Positions 40,145-49,404 of a DNA stretch of 64,000 nt are shown one piece after another (positions within the stretch are counted from its first letter, which is position 1; every line of letters begins with the position of its first letter). The position numbers and the translations under genes were made by a program. Location of the stretch: contig CAZXWC010000001.1 in NCBI GenBank assembly GCA_964644525.1, positions 20,683-84,682 on the forward strand, written 5' to 3'. Below the pieces are notes generated by a model, which did not search any database, was not told where the DNA came from, and saw only the letters and a list, made by a program, of their open reading frames with translations. The stretch comes from BM714 sp964644525 (GTDB lineage Bacteria; Bacillota; Clostridia; Peptostreptococcales; BM714).

Positions 40145-41626
40145 CTATATGTTTTTATAGTCCAGGATTTTTTTGGTTTTCATCTTTCTTTCCGCCATTT
40201 CAAGCGGTGAATCAATATAGTCCTTTGAATTCTTATAATTTGCTGCTCTCAGTATTCTGTTGTCTTCAAGCGATACAAATTTTGTCATCACTCCCGCTCC
40301 GAAAGCGATTACAGTTTGAAGATCGTTCATCATCCGCATGTTGTAGATGCATGCCTTTCCTGCTTTTGCATAGCCTATATTCTCCATATTTCCCAGCATA
40401 TACTTTTGCCTGTACATATAATACGGCTCCATCCCAAGCAAAACTGCTCCTTTTTCCGCAAGCTTTATCATATGGGCAACAGAATTCTCATCAGGCAGCA
40501 TTTTTAAAACCGAGCTCTTTCTCATTTCTGAATTCTTCTTCAAAGCCAGTGTATGGACCGTCAAGTTGTCGGGTTTTATTTTATATACATTTTCCATTGT
40601 CAATTCCATTTCACTGATGTTTTCTCCAGGGAGTCCAACTATCAGATCCATATTGACTGAATTAAAACCGTATTGCCTGACCATTTCCCAAACTTTATGG
40701 ACATCCTCCGATGTATGCCCCCTTCTAACGATTTCGAGCGTCTTGTTGTTGAATGTTTGAGGATTTACGCTTATTCTATCCACCCCTGACTCCTTCAATA
40801 CAGATAACTTGTGTTTATCTATGGTGTCCGGCCTCCCGGCTTCAACGGTAAATTCCTTCAGTCTGCTTAAATCAAGTGTGCCATGCAAAACATCCATAAC
40901 TTCCTTCAGATGGCTGGCTGAAAGTTCCGTTGGTGTTCCTCCGCCAATATAAACCGTTTCAATTTCATAAGGTTCAATTTCTTTTGCGTAGCTTCTTATT
41001 TCCAAAGCCAAAGCCTTAACGTATTTATCTTTTATTTCATTACCTGCATTCACCTGGGTTGGAAAAGAGCAATACAGGCATTTGCTGGGACAAAAAGGTA
41101 TTCCTATATAAACTGAAATTTTATTTGGATCGGGAGGATAAATAAAATTTTGCTCCAAACGTGCAACCCTCATTAGCAGATTTATTTTTTCTTTTGAAAT
41201 CAAATATTCGTTTTTCAATTTCCGCCTTATGTCTTCCCGCTTCATTCCGCTTTGAATCATTTCATGAACAAGTTTTGAAGGCTTTATTCCAGTAAGCGTA
41301 CCCCATGGAAGAATATTTGCGCTTTTGTCCCCCAAAATGGTCTTAATCATTAAATGCTTCAGCTTACTGCGAACTTGCCTTTTGTTTTCACGCTCGTCCC
41401 CTGACGATTGCATGACTGTTTCGTGTTTTTCAAAAGTTTCGTTTTTGGGATCCCTCCATACCACCCTCATAGAAAATACATCGTCTTCTCTATTGTAGAT
41501 AATTGCCAAAAAAGGACCGAATGCATCCAGGTCCCTTGTCTCTTCTAATTCTTCTGTTTTAAAAATAGCCTTTGCCAACGCTTCTATATCGTAGCGATAT
41601 GTTGAATCCGTCATATATATCTTCAT
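40145..41626 (-). CDS. hemZ: HemZ/HemN-like radical SAM protein (coproporphyrinogen dehydrogenase family)
   Basis: The 493-residue protein has the HemZ layout: an N-terminal 160-residue domain and a radical SAM core with PFCPSKCLYCSF (CxxxCxxC) near residue 175, IGGGTPTELS, and EAGRPDTI. HemZ is a HemN-like protein of Bacillus and Clostridia; true coproporphyrinogen oxidase activity is doubtful for many members, some being heme chaperones. It ends the ruvC-to-hemZ block here. hisS and aspS, which often follow in Clostridia, are not present. Confidence 0.88.
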   Translation of the reverse strand: MKIYMTDSTYRYDIEALAKAIFKTEELEETRDLDAFGPFLAIIYNREDDVFSMRVVWRDPKNETFEKHETVMQSSGDERENKRQVRSKLKHLMIKTILGDKSANILPWGTLTGIKPSKLVHEMIQSGMKREDIRRKLKNEYLISKEKINLLMRVARLEQNFIYPPDPNKISVYIGIPFCPSKCLYCSFPTQVNAGNEIKDKYVKALALEIRSYAKEIEPYEIETVYIGGGTPTELSASHLKEVMDVLHGTLDLSRLKEFTVEAGRPDTIDKHKLSVLKESGVDRISVNPQTFNNKTLEIVRRGHTSEDVHKVWEMVRQYGFNSVNMDLIVGLPGENISEMELTMENVYKIKPDNLTVHTLALKKNSEMRKSSVLKMLPDENSVAHMIKLAEKGAVLLGMEPYYMYRQKYMLGNMENIGYAKAGKACIYNMRMMNDLQTVIAFGAGVMTKFVSLEDNRILRAANYKNSKDYIDSPLEMAERKMKTKKILDYKNI

Positions 41627-41630
41627 TAAA

Positions 41631-42263
41631 TCATTTCCTCATCTGCAATATGAATGGATTGCTTTTTCTTTCAATTCCTATTGTTGTTTCAGGTCCATGG
41701 CCAGGAAATACCCTTGTATCATCCGAAAGTTTCATGAGTTTATCCATTATCGAAGACATCAATGCTCCCATCGAACCCTTATCTAAATCCGTTCTTCCAA
41801 TTGAGCCTCTGAAAAGAGTGTCACCCGAAAAAAGAGCGTCCTCGACTTTTAAACATATTCCTCCCGCAGAGTGTCCGGGAGTATGAATTACTAGGGCATT
41901 TATTTCATCTACCCTTACGGTATCGCCTTCTTTCAACAAACCGTCTTCATGGAAGCTTATGATATTGCCTCCAGACATTGCCGACATGTTTCTTTCGGCA
42001 TCATGCAACATGTATGCGTCTTTTTTGTGAATCAGTATCTCTGCATTTGTTATTCGCCTTAGTTCTTCGGCTGCCCCAATATGATCCAGATGTCCGTGTG
42101 TCAAAATTATTTTTTTAGCTTTAAGCTTACGCTTTTGTAAATATCGGACTATGTCTTTCACATTGCCACCCGGATCTACAATCATGGCTTCATTCAATTC
42201 CCCGCTATTAACAATATAGCAATTTGCTGCATAAATTCCTGTTACAAAACGTTCAATGTTCAT
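41631..42263 (-). CDS. MBL-fold hydrolase (glyoxalase II-like)
   Basis: A 210-residue metallo-hydrolase with the HxHxDH zinc motif (LTHGHLDHIGA), the third His (HTPGHSAGG), a Asp in FSGDTLF and a final PGHGPETT. These are the class B ligands of glyoxalase II-like enzymes, which hydrolyse thioesters. It is commonly next to rel and dtd in Clostridia. Start: ATG 42263 behind TAGGTGGTG; an earlier in-frame start at 42296 overlaps dtd. Confidence 0.92.
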   Translation of the reverse strand: MNIERFVTGIYAANCYIVNSGELNEAMIVDPGGNVKDIVRYLQKRKLKAKKIILTHGHLDHIGAAEELRRITNAEILIHKKDAYMLHDAERNMSAMSGGNIISFHEDGLLKEGDTVRVDEINALVIHTPGHSAGGICLKVEDALFSGDTLFRGSIGRTDLDKGSMGALMSSIMDKLMKLSDDTRVFPGHGPETTIGIERKSNPFILQMRK

Positions 42264-42273
42264 TTTGCACCAC

Positions 42274-42723
42274 CTAAAATTTTTTATTGCTGTCAACTAG
42301 AAGTGTGACAGGGCCATCATTTTGTATATCCACCATCATGTGCGTTTGAAAAACACCCGTTTCAACATGAATCCCAAGCATCTTAGCCTCTTCAACAAAC
42401 ATTTCGTAGAGATCGTTTGCCTTGTCTGGCTTTGCAGCATCAGTGAATCCCGGACGCCTTCCTTTCCTGCAATCTGCAAGCAATGTGAACTGAGATATTA
42501 CAAGCATTTCGCCTTTCGTATCCAAAAGCGAAAGATTCATTTTTTCATTCTCGTCTTCGAAAATCCTCAAATTTGCTATTTTTTCCACCATATATTTTGA
42601 ATCCTTCGTCCCGTCGCCTTCCTCCACACCCAAAAGCACCGTGAGCCCTTTTTCTATTTCCCCTCTTGTATCTCCATCTACCGAAACGCTAGATCTAGAA
42701 ACTCTTTGAACAACAGCTCTCAT
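42274..42723 (-). CDS. dtd: D-aminoacyl-tRNA deacylase
   Basis: DTD frees tRNAs charged with D-amino acids or glycine. The 149-residue protein has the start MRAVVQRVS, the SQFTLLADCRKGRRP motif (active region) and the NDGPVTLLVDS motif with the conserved Gly-Pro that excludes L-amino acids. Length is normal. It sits 10 bases after rel. Confidence 0.97.
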   Translation of the reverse strand: MRAVVQRVSRSSVSVDGDTRGEIEKGLTVLLGVEEGDGTKDSKYMVEKIANLRIFEDENEKMNLSLLDTKGEMLVISQFTLLADCRKGRRPGFTDAAKPDKANDLYEMFVEEAKMLGIHVETGVFQTHMMVDIQNDGPVTLLVDSNKKF

Positions 42724-42733
42724 ATTTATCCTC

Positions 42734-44917
42734 CTACGAAGTCACACGCTTGACATCCATCACTTCAGGTTTGTTCTTCAATTTCATTATAAGTTTTTCC
42801 AATTGGCTTGTATCAAAAATCAGTATCGTCAAATTTATTATTGCCAATTTTTCTTTTGTTATCTTTGCATTAACTCCAACCACTTCCAAATTTACTTCCG
42901 CAATAATATTTGTGATTTCGGAAAGCAGACCTTTTCTGTCAGGAGCCACAATCTGTATCCCTGTTTCATAAGAAGTATCCTTGTCTCTGTTCCATTCAAC
43001 CTCTATAAAGCGGTCAGCTGTCTTATCTTCGTTCTTAATATTGGGACAATCTTTGCGATGAATCGTTATTCCCCTGCCACGGGTTATGAAACCTATTATG
43101 TCGTCTCCCGGAACCGGGCTGCAGCATTTGGCAAAACGAACTAATATGCTGTCTATCCCCTTAACAGTTATTCCCTGGTCCTGTTTTCGTTTTTTCTTGT
43201 CCGCTTTATCCGTTTTCTTTTTTGTTTTTTCAGCCAATTCTTCTTCTACAGTCATTTTTTTGTCGTCTTTATGCTCAAACCTGAATTTTTCCTTCAGCTT
43301 TGGCATGACCTGGTTGAGGGAAATGCCACCATATCCCAAAGATGCATATAAATCTTCAATAGCATTTAGGCTGAGTTTCTTTACTACCGAATTGAGCCAG
43401 TCAACCTGTAGAAGCTCTTTTGTGGAGTAGCCAAGCCTTTTGACTTCCTTTTCGAGCATGTCCTTACCCTTTAAGACATTTTCCTCTTTACGCTCTTTCT
43501 TATACCATTGCTTTATTTTATTTTTTGCCTGGGTGCTTTTTACAAATTTTAGCCAATCTCTGCTTGGCCCGTTGGAATGGGCGCTGGTTATAACCTCTAC
43601 TATATTCCCCGTTTTCAGCTTGTAATCCAAGGGAACGATTCTTCCATCCACTTTGCCTCCTATGCAACTGTTGCCGACTCCTGAATGAATCTTATAGGCA
43701 AAGTCAACCGGTGTTGAACCCACCGGAAGCTCCACTACGTCCCCTTTTGGCGTAAAAACAAAAACCTGATTAGTAAACAAATCTATCTTGAGGGATTCTA
43801 CAAATTCCTTGGGATCTTTTAAGTCTCTTTGCCACTCAAGCATTTGCCTCAGCCATGTGAGTTTCTTATCTATGTTCTCCTCTTCCACCCGGCCTTCCTT
43901 GTATTTCCAATGGGCAGCGATACCGTATTCAGCTATTTTATGCATGTCTTCGGTTCTTATCTGTATTTCAAATGGCTCGCCTTTCGGTCCTATTACCGTA
44001 GTATGGAGAGACTGATACATATTGGTCTTTGGCATTGCTATATAGTCCTTAAACCTGCCGGGTATTGGTTTCCAAAGAGTATGGGCCATACCCAACACTC
44101 CATAACAATCTTTTATGTTGTCAACAATAACACGTATGGCAGTCAAATCGAATATTTCTTCGAAACTCTTTTTTTGGTAAACCATTTTTTTGTATATGCT
44201 GTAAAAATGTTTTGGGCGTCCGGTAATTTCATACTTCATTCCCATATCGACCAATGATGCGTCAAGCATTTTTATTACAGTCTTAATGTATTCTTCCCTT
44301 TCCTCGCGTTTTTTATTTACTTTTTCGTTTAGTTCATAATATCCTTCCGGATCTATGAACCTGAGCGAAGTATCTTCAAGCTCCGATTTGATTTTCGATA
44401 TCCCCAGCCTATCAGCGATTGGCGCATAAATTTCTATGGTTTCCATGGCCTTTTCTTTTTTCTTTTCTTCATTCATATACTCCAGGGTTCTCATATTGTG
44501 AAGCCTGTCCGCAAGCTTTATTATTATTACACGTATGTCCTTTGCCATAGCGAGGAACATTTTTCTAAGATTTTCTGCCTGCCTTTCTTCTTTTGACTCA
44601 TATTTCAAACGCGTAAGTTTAGTAACCCCGTCAACCAGCCAGGCAACTTCCTCTCCGAATTCGGCCGCTATTTCATCATATTCATACTTTGTGTCCTCAA
44701 GTACATCATGAAGCAAACCAGCAACTATTGTATCATCATCCATTTCAAGTTCTGCCAATATAAGAGCAACCTGCAAGGGGTGCGTAAAATATTTTTCTCC
44801 GGATTTGCGAAGCTGCCCCTCATGGGCACTTTCCGCAAAGTGATAGGCCTTGATAATATTGGTGTATTCAATATTAGGATTATGCTGTTGTATTTGTATA
44901 ATAAAATTCTCCAACAT
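42734..44917 (-). CDS. rel: Bifunctional (p)ppGpp synthetase/hydrolase Rel
   Basis: The 727-residue long RSH enzyme makes and degrades the stringent-response alarmone. Domains in order: HD hydrolase (HPLQVAL, LLHDVLEDT), synthetase (YHSLHTTV-type MYQSLHTTVIGP, with EIQIRT), TGS (VFVFTPKGDVVELP near residue 385), a zinc-finger-like region with CCSPVPGDDI, and a C-terminal ACT domain. An intact HD motif suggests an active hydrolase. Start: ATG 44917 behind AGAGGGA; the frame to 44956 is an extension without support. It lies after apt. Confidence 0.96.
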   Translation of the reverse strand: MLENFIIQIQQHNPNIEYTNIIKAYHFAESAHEGQLRKSGEKYFTHPLQVALILAELEMDDDTIVAGLLHDVLEDTKYEYDEIAAEFGEEVAWLVDGVTKLTRLKYESKEERQAENLRKMFLAMAKDIRVIIIKLADRLHNMRTLEYMNEEKKKEKAMETIEIYAPIADRLGISKIKSELEDTSLRFIDPEGYYELNEKVNKKREEREEYIKTVIKMLDASLVDMGMKYEITGRPKHFYSIYKKMVYQKKSFEEIFDLTAIRVIVDNIKDCYGVLGMAHTLWKPIPGRFKDYIAMPKTNMYQSLHTTVIGPKGEPFEIQIRTEDMHKIAEYGIAAHWKYKEGRVEEENIDKKLTWLRQMLEWQRDLKDPKEFVESLKIDLFTNQVFVFTPKGDVVELPVGSTPVDFAYKIHSGVGNSCIGGKVDGRIVPLDYKLKTGNIVEVITSAHSNGPSRDWLKFVKSTQAKNKIKQWYKKERKEENVLKGKDMLEKEVKRLGYSTKELLQVDWLNSVVKKLSLNAIEDLYASLGYGGISLNQVMPKLKEKFRFEHKDDKKMTVEEELAEKTKKKTDKADKKKRKQDQGITVKGIDSILVRFAKCCSPVPGDDIIGFITRGRGITIHRKDCPNIKNEDKTADRFIEVEWNRDKDTSYETGIQIVAPDRKGLLSEITNIIAEVNLEVVGVNAKITKEKLAIINLTILIFDTSQLEKLIMKLKNKPEVMDVKRVTS

Positions 44918-44978
44918 TAATTTCCCTCTTTTCTCGCAGTGAAAATTTAAATTCATTATATACCAAAGGGCATTTTAA

Positions 44979-45015
44979 AACAATGCAGCGGATAAATCGC
45001 ATCCGCTGCATTGTT
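44979..45015 (-). terminator. Hairpin between apt and rel (terminator-like)
   Basis: A perfect 15-bp stem AACAATGCAGCGGAT / ATCCGCTGCATTGTT with a 7-base loop, followed on the minus strand by only TTTT. It would separate apt from rel at least in part. Confidence 0.7.
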
Positions 45016-45064
45016 ACGGTAAATGTCAAATGTTTCCTTATTAGCATTGCATGTGAGAAAAAAC

Positions 45065-45577
45065 TTAATATTTCAAAACAGATTCAATCCTGTAATTTCC
45101 AAGCATTTCCCTTCCATTCAGAAATTCGAGTTCCATTAAGAATAGAATCCCGACAACTTGTCCACCCAATTTTTCAACCATTTTTACAACAGAAGCGATT
45201 GTCCCTCCAGTAGCAAGCAAATCATCGACAATCAAAACCCTCTGTCCTTTTTCTATGCCGTCAGTATGCATTTGCAAAACGTCCGTTCCATACTCCAGTT
45301 CATATCCATAATCCAGCGTTTCTGCCGGCAGTTTTCCGGGTTTTCTAACAGGGACAAAGCCTTTTTTCATTTTATAGGAAATCGGTGCACCTATCAGAAA
45401 TCCTCTCGCTTCGGGAGCAACAACAACATCAAAAGAAATGTCCTTCACTTTTTCAATGCAGGAATCTATTGATTCTTTGTAAGCCTCTCCATCTTTCAAA
45501 AGCGTCGTTATATCCTTGAAACTGATTCCTTCCTTTGGAAAATCCTCAATAGCTCTTATTTTATCTTTCAATCCCAT
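45065..45577 (-). CDS. apt: Adenine phosphoribosyltransferase
   Basis: APRT salvages adenine to AMP with PRPP. The 170-residue protein has the family segments FPKEGISFKDITTLL, VVVAPEARGFLIGAPI and the PRPP-binding VLIVDDLLATGGT. The ATG at 45577 sits behind AAGGAGG; an upstream in-frame codon at 45592 is not needed. It lies between recJ and rel, a conserved Gram-positive order. Confidence 0.97.
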   Translation of the reverse strand: MGLKDKIRAIEDFPKEGISFKDITTLLKDGEAYKESIDSCIEKVKDISFDVVVAPEARGFLIGAPISYKMKKGFVPVRKPGKLPAETLDYGYELEYGTDVLQMHTDGIEKGQRVLIVDDLLATGGTIASVVKMVEKLGGQVVGILFLMELEFLNGREMLGNYRIESVLKY

Positions 45578-45605
45578 GTTTTCCTCCTTCAAATCATATT
45601 GTCTG

Positions 45606-47990
45606 CTAATATTCGTTCAGTTTTTTAAAGAGAGCATTTTCAAATATGTCTATTTTTTCTTCAGGCGTCTTGCAGACTCCATATTTTCCTTTTTTAAATT
45701 CGATGAGGCCGCAATCTTCCAATATCCAAAGAGACGCATTTAGCTTTAGGAATGGCGCGTCCACTTTTTTTTCTATTTCCCTTTGCCCTGCAAAACCATT
45801 TCCCATAAGGGTCTTGTAAATATCGACAAGATGCTTTCTGTCCGGGATCATCTCTCTTACCATTCTTTCAAAAGATTCTTTGTCCGACAATTCGGAAACA
45901 TCGATGCAGTCCATTTCACAAAGCATTTGGTGTCCGTCGAAATTAATAATTCTTTTGTAATTTCTTTGGGCGAAAAATTCTTTGTCGGGCAAAACCGCTA
46001 TATGGAATGCCTGTCCAAGCGGTTGCTCCTTTCCAAAACAAAAATTTTCAGATATATTGAACGCCTTGGGAAAATGTTCCTCCAAATATTCAACAAGTCT
46101 ATGCAATCCGTCCAGCGTGTATACCGCAACAACGGTTTCATCGTCACAAAACATATCCAAAATTGATTTTTTCTCTTTTTTATAACACTCTGCGCAGTTT
46201 ATATAATCCTTTTGAGACATATTTTTTAAAAAAGCCGGAAAAGCATTGAGATATCTTCTCCCCAAATAGCCTTCGGCGTAACATGCCGTTTCTTTTATTC
46301 TGACGTCCTTCAGATTAAGCTGTATTGACTGAACATTCCTGAACACATTTTTTTCCAGATTAAATGCAACATCCATTCTTTGGTTCTTTTTTAGAAAAGA
46401 GCTGTATTTGTCCATATTAAAGCCTATTGCGTCGAAGACCCTGTTGCTTTCCGAAAAAGAAGCCTTAAGATGCTTTCCGTTCTTGCCAACATATCTAAAA
46501 CTATCCAGTTTTAGATTTCTCAAAACAAACTTGGGTCGCGGATTGCCGCATCCGAACGGTGCCATAAGGCTTATTTCATCGATTGTTTTAAAATCGATTT
46601 TCTTTGCGTCAACTACTGAATCAATATTTATCTTTGCTTCAAGTTCCGCTTCCGTTATATCCTCCGCTGCCAAAGCCTCAATTTCATTTTTAAATAAACT
46701 TATATCCTTCTCGGCAATTGAAAAACCGGCGGCATATTTATGCCCTCCAAATTTGATAAAGCGCGATCTGCAGGAATCCAGCAACTCATAGATGTCAACC
46801 GCTCCAAAAGAACGGCACGAGGCTTTTCCAATCGATTCATCGATTGCAATAATAACAACCGGCCTGCAGTATTTTTCGCTTATTTTTGATGCAACAATTC
46901 CTATTATTCCAGAATCCCAACCAGTCTTGGCTAAAACAATTATATTTTTCTCGTTTAATTTTTCTTCATTTATCAGGGCTTCAGCTTGGGCAAAGATATT
47001 TTCTTCTATGGACCGCCTTTGCACGTTCATATCGTTTAAGCAATTCGCCAACTTATACGCATTGGCAGAATCTTGCGATAAAAGTAGCTCTAAAGCGGTG
47101 TCCGCACTGCCCAATCTTCCAGCCGCATTTATTCTAGGCGCCAACATGAATGCAATATGCCCTGCATCGACAAATCTGTCCGAAAGTCCTGAAACAGATT
47201 TTAAAGCAATCAAGCCCGGATTTCTGCTCCTTCTAAGCACTTCAAGGCCTTTTTTCACGATGATTCTGTTTTCATCCGTCAACGGAACCACGTCGGCAAC
47301 TGTCCCTAACGCCGACAATTCCAAATAAGGACCCGGGTCATCCTTTTCATCAAGGAGGGCCTGGACCAGTTTGAAGGCTATGCCTGCCCCCGCCAGCTCA
47401 CTGAATCCGAATCCGCAATCATCCCTTTTGGGATTAACAACAGCACAGGCCTTCGGTAAATCCAAGGCAGGCTTGTGGTGGTCTGTAACTATAATATCCA
47501 TTGCAAGCGTTTTCCCATATTCGATTTCATCAAAAGAGGATATCCCGCAATCCACAGTTATCATCAATCCGCATCCCTTTTCGGATATGGCTCGTACAGC
47601 TTCTTTGTTTAGGCCATATCCTTCTGTTTTCCTGTCCGGTATATGGTGGATAACACTATTGTATCCAATATTCCTAAAATACGACAGCAGTATGGCTGTT
47701 GATGTTACCCCATCAACATCGTAATCTCCATAAACACAAATGGTTTCATTTCTGTTTATGGCTTTCTTTATTCTTTCAACCGCCTCATTCATATCCTTCA
47801 AATTAAAAGAATTCCTCATCCTGTCAAGTGAAGGATTTAAATAGACTTCCACATCTGTTGATTTCGCCATATTTCTATTGCAAAGCAGGGATGCTGTCAT
47901 TTCACTTATTTTAAACTCCGTGACAAGCCTGCCTACATCAGCCGGATCAGCTTTCGGTTTAACGTCCCATCGATTGCTTTTGAATATCAT
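45606..47990 (-). CDS. recJ: Single-stranded-DNA-specific exonuclease RecJ
   Basis: RecJ degrades single-stranded DNA 5' to 3' in recombination and mismatch repair. The 794-residue protein shows the DHH motifs: YGDYDVDGVTSTA near residue 83, IVTDHHKP, and the DHHA1 motif GGHKYAAGFSI. A C-terminal extension of about 230 residues beyond the E. coli length matches long Firmicute RecJ. Starts behind CAGGAG. Unlike many Clostridia, a small LapA-like gene separates it from secF. Confidence 0.95.
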   Translation of the reverse strand: MIFKSNRWDVKPKADPADVGRLVTEFKISEMTASLLCNRNMAKSTDVEVYLNPSLDRMRNSFNLKDMNEAVERIKKAINRNETICVYGDYDVDGVTSTAILLSYFRNIGYNSVIHHIPDRKTEGYGLNKEAVRAISEKGCGLMITVDCGISSFDEIEYGKTLAMDIIVTDHHKPALDLPKACAVVNPKRDDCGFGFSELAGAGIAFKLVQALLDEKDDPGPYLELSALGTVADVVPLTDENRIIVKKGLEVLRRSRNPGLIALKSVSGLSDRFVDAGHIAFMLAPRINAAGRLGSADTALELLLSQDSANAYKLANCLNDMNVQRRSIEENIFAQAEALINEEKLNEKNIIVLAKTGWDSGIIGIVASKISEKYCRPVVIIAIDESIGKASCRSFGAVDIYELLDSCRSRFIKFGGHKYAAGFSIAEKDISLFKNEIEALAAEDITEAELEAKINIDSVVDAKKIDFKTIDEISLMAPFGCGNPRPKFVLRNLKLDSFRYVGKNGKHLKASFSESNRVFDAIGFNMDKYSSFLKKNQRMDVAFNLEKNVFRNVQSIQLNLKDVRIKETACYAEGYLGRRYLNAFPAFLKNMSQKDYINCAECYKKEKKSILDMFCDDETVVAVYTLDGLHRLVEYLEEHFPKAFNISENFCFGKEQPLGQAFHIAVLPDKEFFAQRNYKRIINFDGHQMLCEMDCIDVSELSDKESFERMVREMIPDRKHLVDIYKTLMGNGFAGQREIEKKVDAPFLKLNASLWILEDCGLIEFKKGKYGVCKTPEEKIDIFENALFKKLNEY

Positions 47991-48005
47991 TGCAACTCCT
48001 GACCT

Positions 48006-48377
48006 TTATTTTTTCTCTATAGCGTCTTCTCCAAGTTCATCTTTTGCTTTTTCAGCCCTTTTAGCCTCTTCTTCTTGCAATTTCGCCTTTTCTTCCGCAG
48101 CTTTGATTTCGGCTTTTTTGTAGCCCTCTATTTCTTTTTCGAGAACTTTAATTTTGCCATTTAGCTTTCTTGCCTTTAGGCCACTCTTTAATTTGCTGAA
48201 AATTGCAAAGAGCCCCATTATAAGCGCACCAAATGCTGCCGAAACAAGTATTACGACTGATTGTGCAACTTCCACAGTCCCGATGAAATAGCTGATTTCT
48301 ATCATTTCGGAATTAATAACTGCAAAAAGCGCAACTACTACCGCAAACAAAAGCGACAATATAAAATAGATTTGCAT
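48006..48377 (-). CDS. LapA family membrane protein with a coiled-coil tail
   Basis: The 123-residue protein has two membrane helices (about 4-22 and 40-60) with the ALFAVINSEMIEISYFIGTVEV segment of the LapA/DUF1049 family, then a highly charged coiled coil rich in Lys, Glu and Ala. In E. coli LapA takes part in regulation of lipopolysaccharide assembly, so the role in a Gram-positive organism must differ and is unknown. It lies directly upstream of recJ. Confidence 0.85.
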   Translation of the reverse strand: MQIYFILSLLFAVVVALFAVINSEMIEISYFIGTVEVAQSVVILVSAAFGALIMGLFAIFSKLKSGLKARKLNGKIKVLEKEIEGYKKAEIKAAEEKAKLQEEEAKRAEKAKDELGEDAIEKK

Positions 48378-48470
48378 AGCATTCCCTCCAGTATTTGATA
48401 GTAATGGTTTCTATATTCATACCCCTATTCCTTCAACATCAATAAAATTTATTTAGGAGTCGATGTAAAT

Positions 48471-48498
48471 TCAAATGGCGGCATAAGCCGCCATTTGA
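48471..48498. repeat. Perfect inverted repeat downstream of secF
   Basis: TCAAATGGCGGC and GCCGCCATTTGA with a 4-base loop form a 12-bp stem. There is no T-run on the minus side, so it may protect the secDF message 3' end or work as a weak terminator. Confidence 0.6.
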
Positions 48499-48516
48499 TC
48501 AATCCAATTTTAACAT

Positions 48517-49404
48517 CTATACAGCTTTGTAACTGTGTTTCTTGCTTTCATGATTTTTCCAATTTGCCCAAACCGGGCTAGCTATGAAAATAGATGAATA
48601 TGTCCCTGTAAGGACGCCCGCCAAAAGCGGCAGGGCAAATTCCTTTATTGACTCCACTCCCAGCACATAAAGACTTCCTATTACTAGCAAAGTTGTCAGG
48701 GAGGTGTTCAAAGACCTTCTGAGTGTCTGTTTAATACTTATGTCGGCAACTTCAAAGTGACTTTTTTTGTTCATATACTTTATATTTTCCCTGAGCCTGT
48801 CAAAAACTACAATGGTATCATTTATGGAATACCCCACAATTGTAAGTATTGCAGCTATCACCGAACTGTTGACAGGTATTCTGAAAATGGAATATATAGC
48901 AATAACTATAAGCACATCATGCATAAGAGCAATTATTGCCGAAACTCCAAACTTGTATTCAAAGCGGAAGGTTACATACATAAGCATTCCGATTGATGCA
49001 AGCAATATTGAAATCAAGGCCTTGTCCTTTATTTCGTCCCCTATTGTCGGGCCAAACTGCTCGGTTTGCCCGAATGCAGAATCATCTATTCCAAATGCCT
49101 CTTTCGCCGCATTGAAAATTTCTATTCTTTCCGCATTTGAAAGATTGACCTTGGTCTTTATTATAACCTCGTGATTTTCGGACCCCGCATGTATTATGTC
49201 CGCATCGAGTTCATACGGCACAAGAACCGCCTGTATTTCCTCTACATTGAACTCTCTCCCCATATCGAATTGCATCATAGTTCCACCAGTGAAATCAATC
49301 CCAAAATTCAATCCTGATACAGTGGCTATTATCAAGCCCATAATAATAATTGCCGAAGAGATTCCAAACCATATTTTGTATCTTTCGCAAATTTTAAATT
49401 TCAT
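48517..49404 (-). CDS. secF: Protein translocase subunit SecF
   Basis: The 295-residue membrane protein has the SecF signatures NFGIDFTGGTMMQF near residue 30 and a cluster of helices with GYSINDTIVVFDRLREN. It works with SecD to pull exported proteins across the membrane using the ion gradient. The start overlaps the end of secD (ATGA) and follows GGAGGGGAG. Confidence 0.97.
   Translation of the reverse strand: MKFKICERYKIWFGISSAIIIMGLIIATVSGLNFGIDFTGGTMMQFDMGREFNVEEIQAVLVPYELDADIIHAGSENHEVIIKTKVNLSNAERIEIFNAAKEAFGIDDSAFGQTEQFGPTIGDEIKDKALISILLASIGMLMYVTFRFEYKFGVSAIIALMHDVLIVIAIYSIFRIPVNSSVIAAILTIVGYSINDTIVVFDRLRENIKYMNKKSHFEVADISIKQTLRRSLNTSLTTLLVIGSLYVLGVESIKEFALPLLAGVLTGTYSSIFIASPVWANWKNHESKKHSYKAV

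Noticed and set aside
48471..48498. Rho-independent terminator of secF
   Set aside because: The stem is perfect but no T-run follows on the minus strand, so it is listed only as an inverted repeat.
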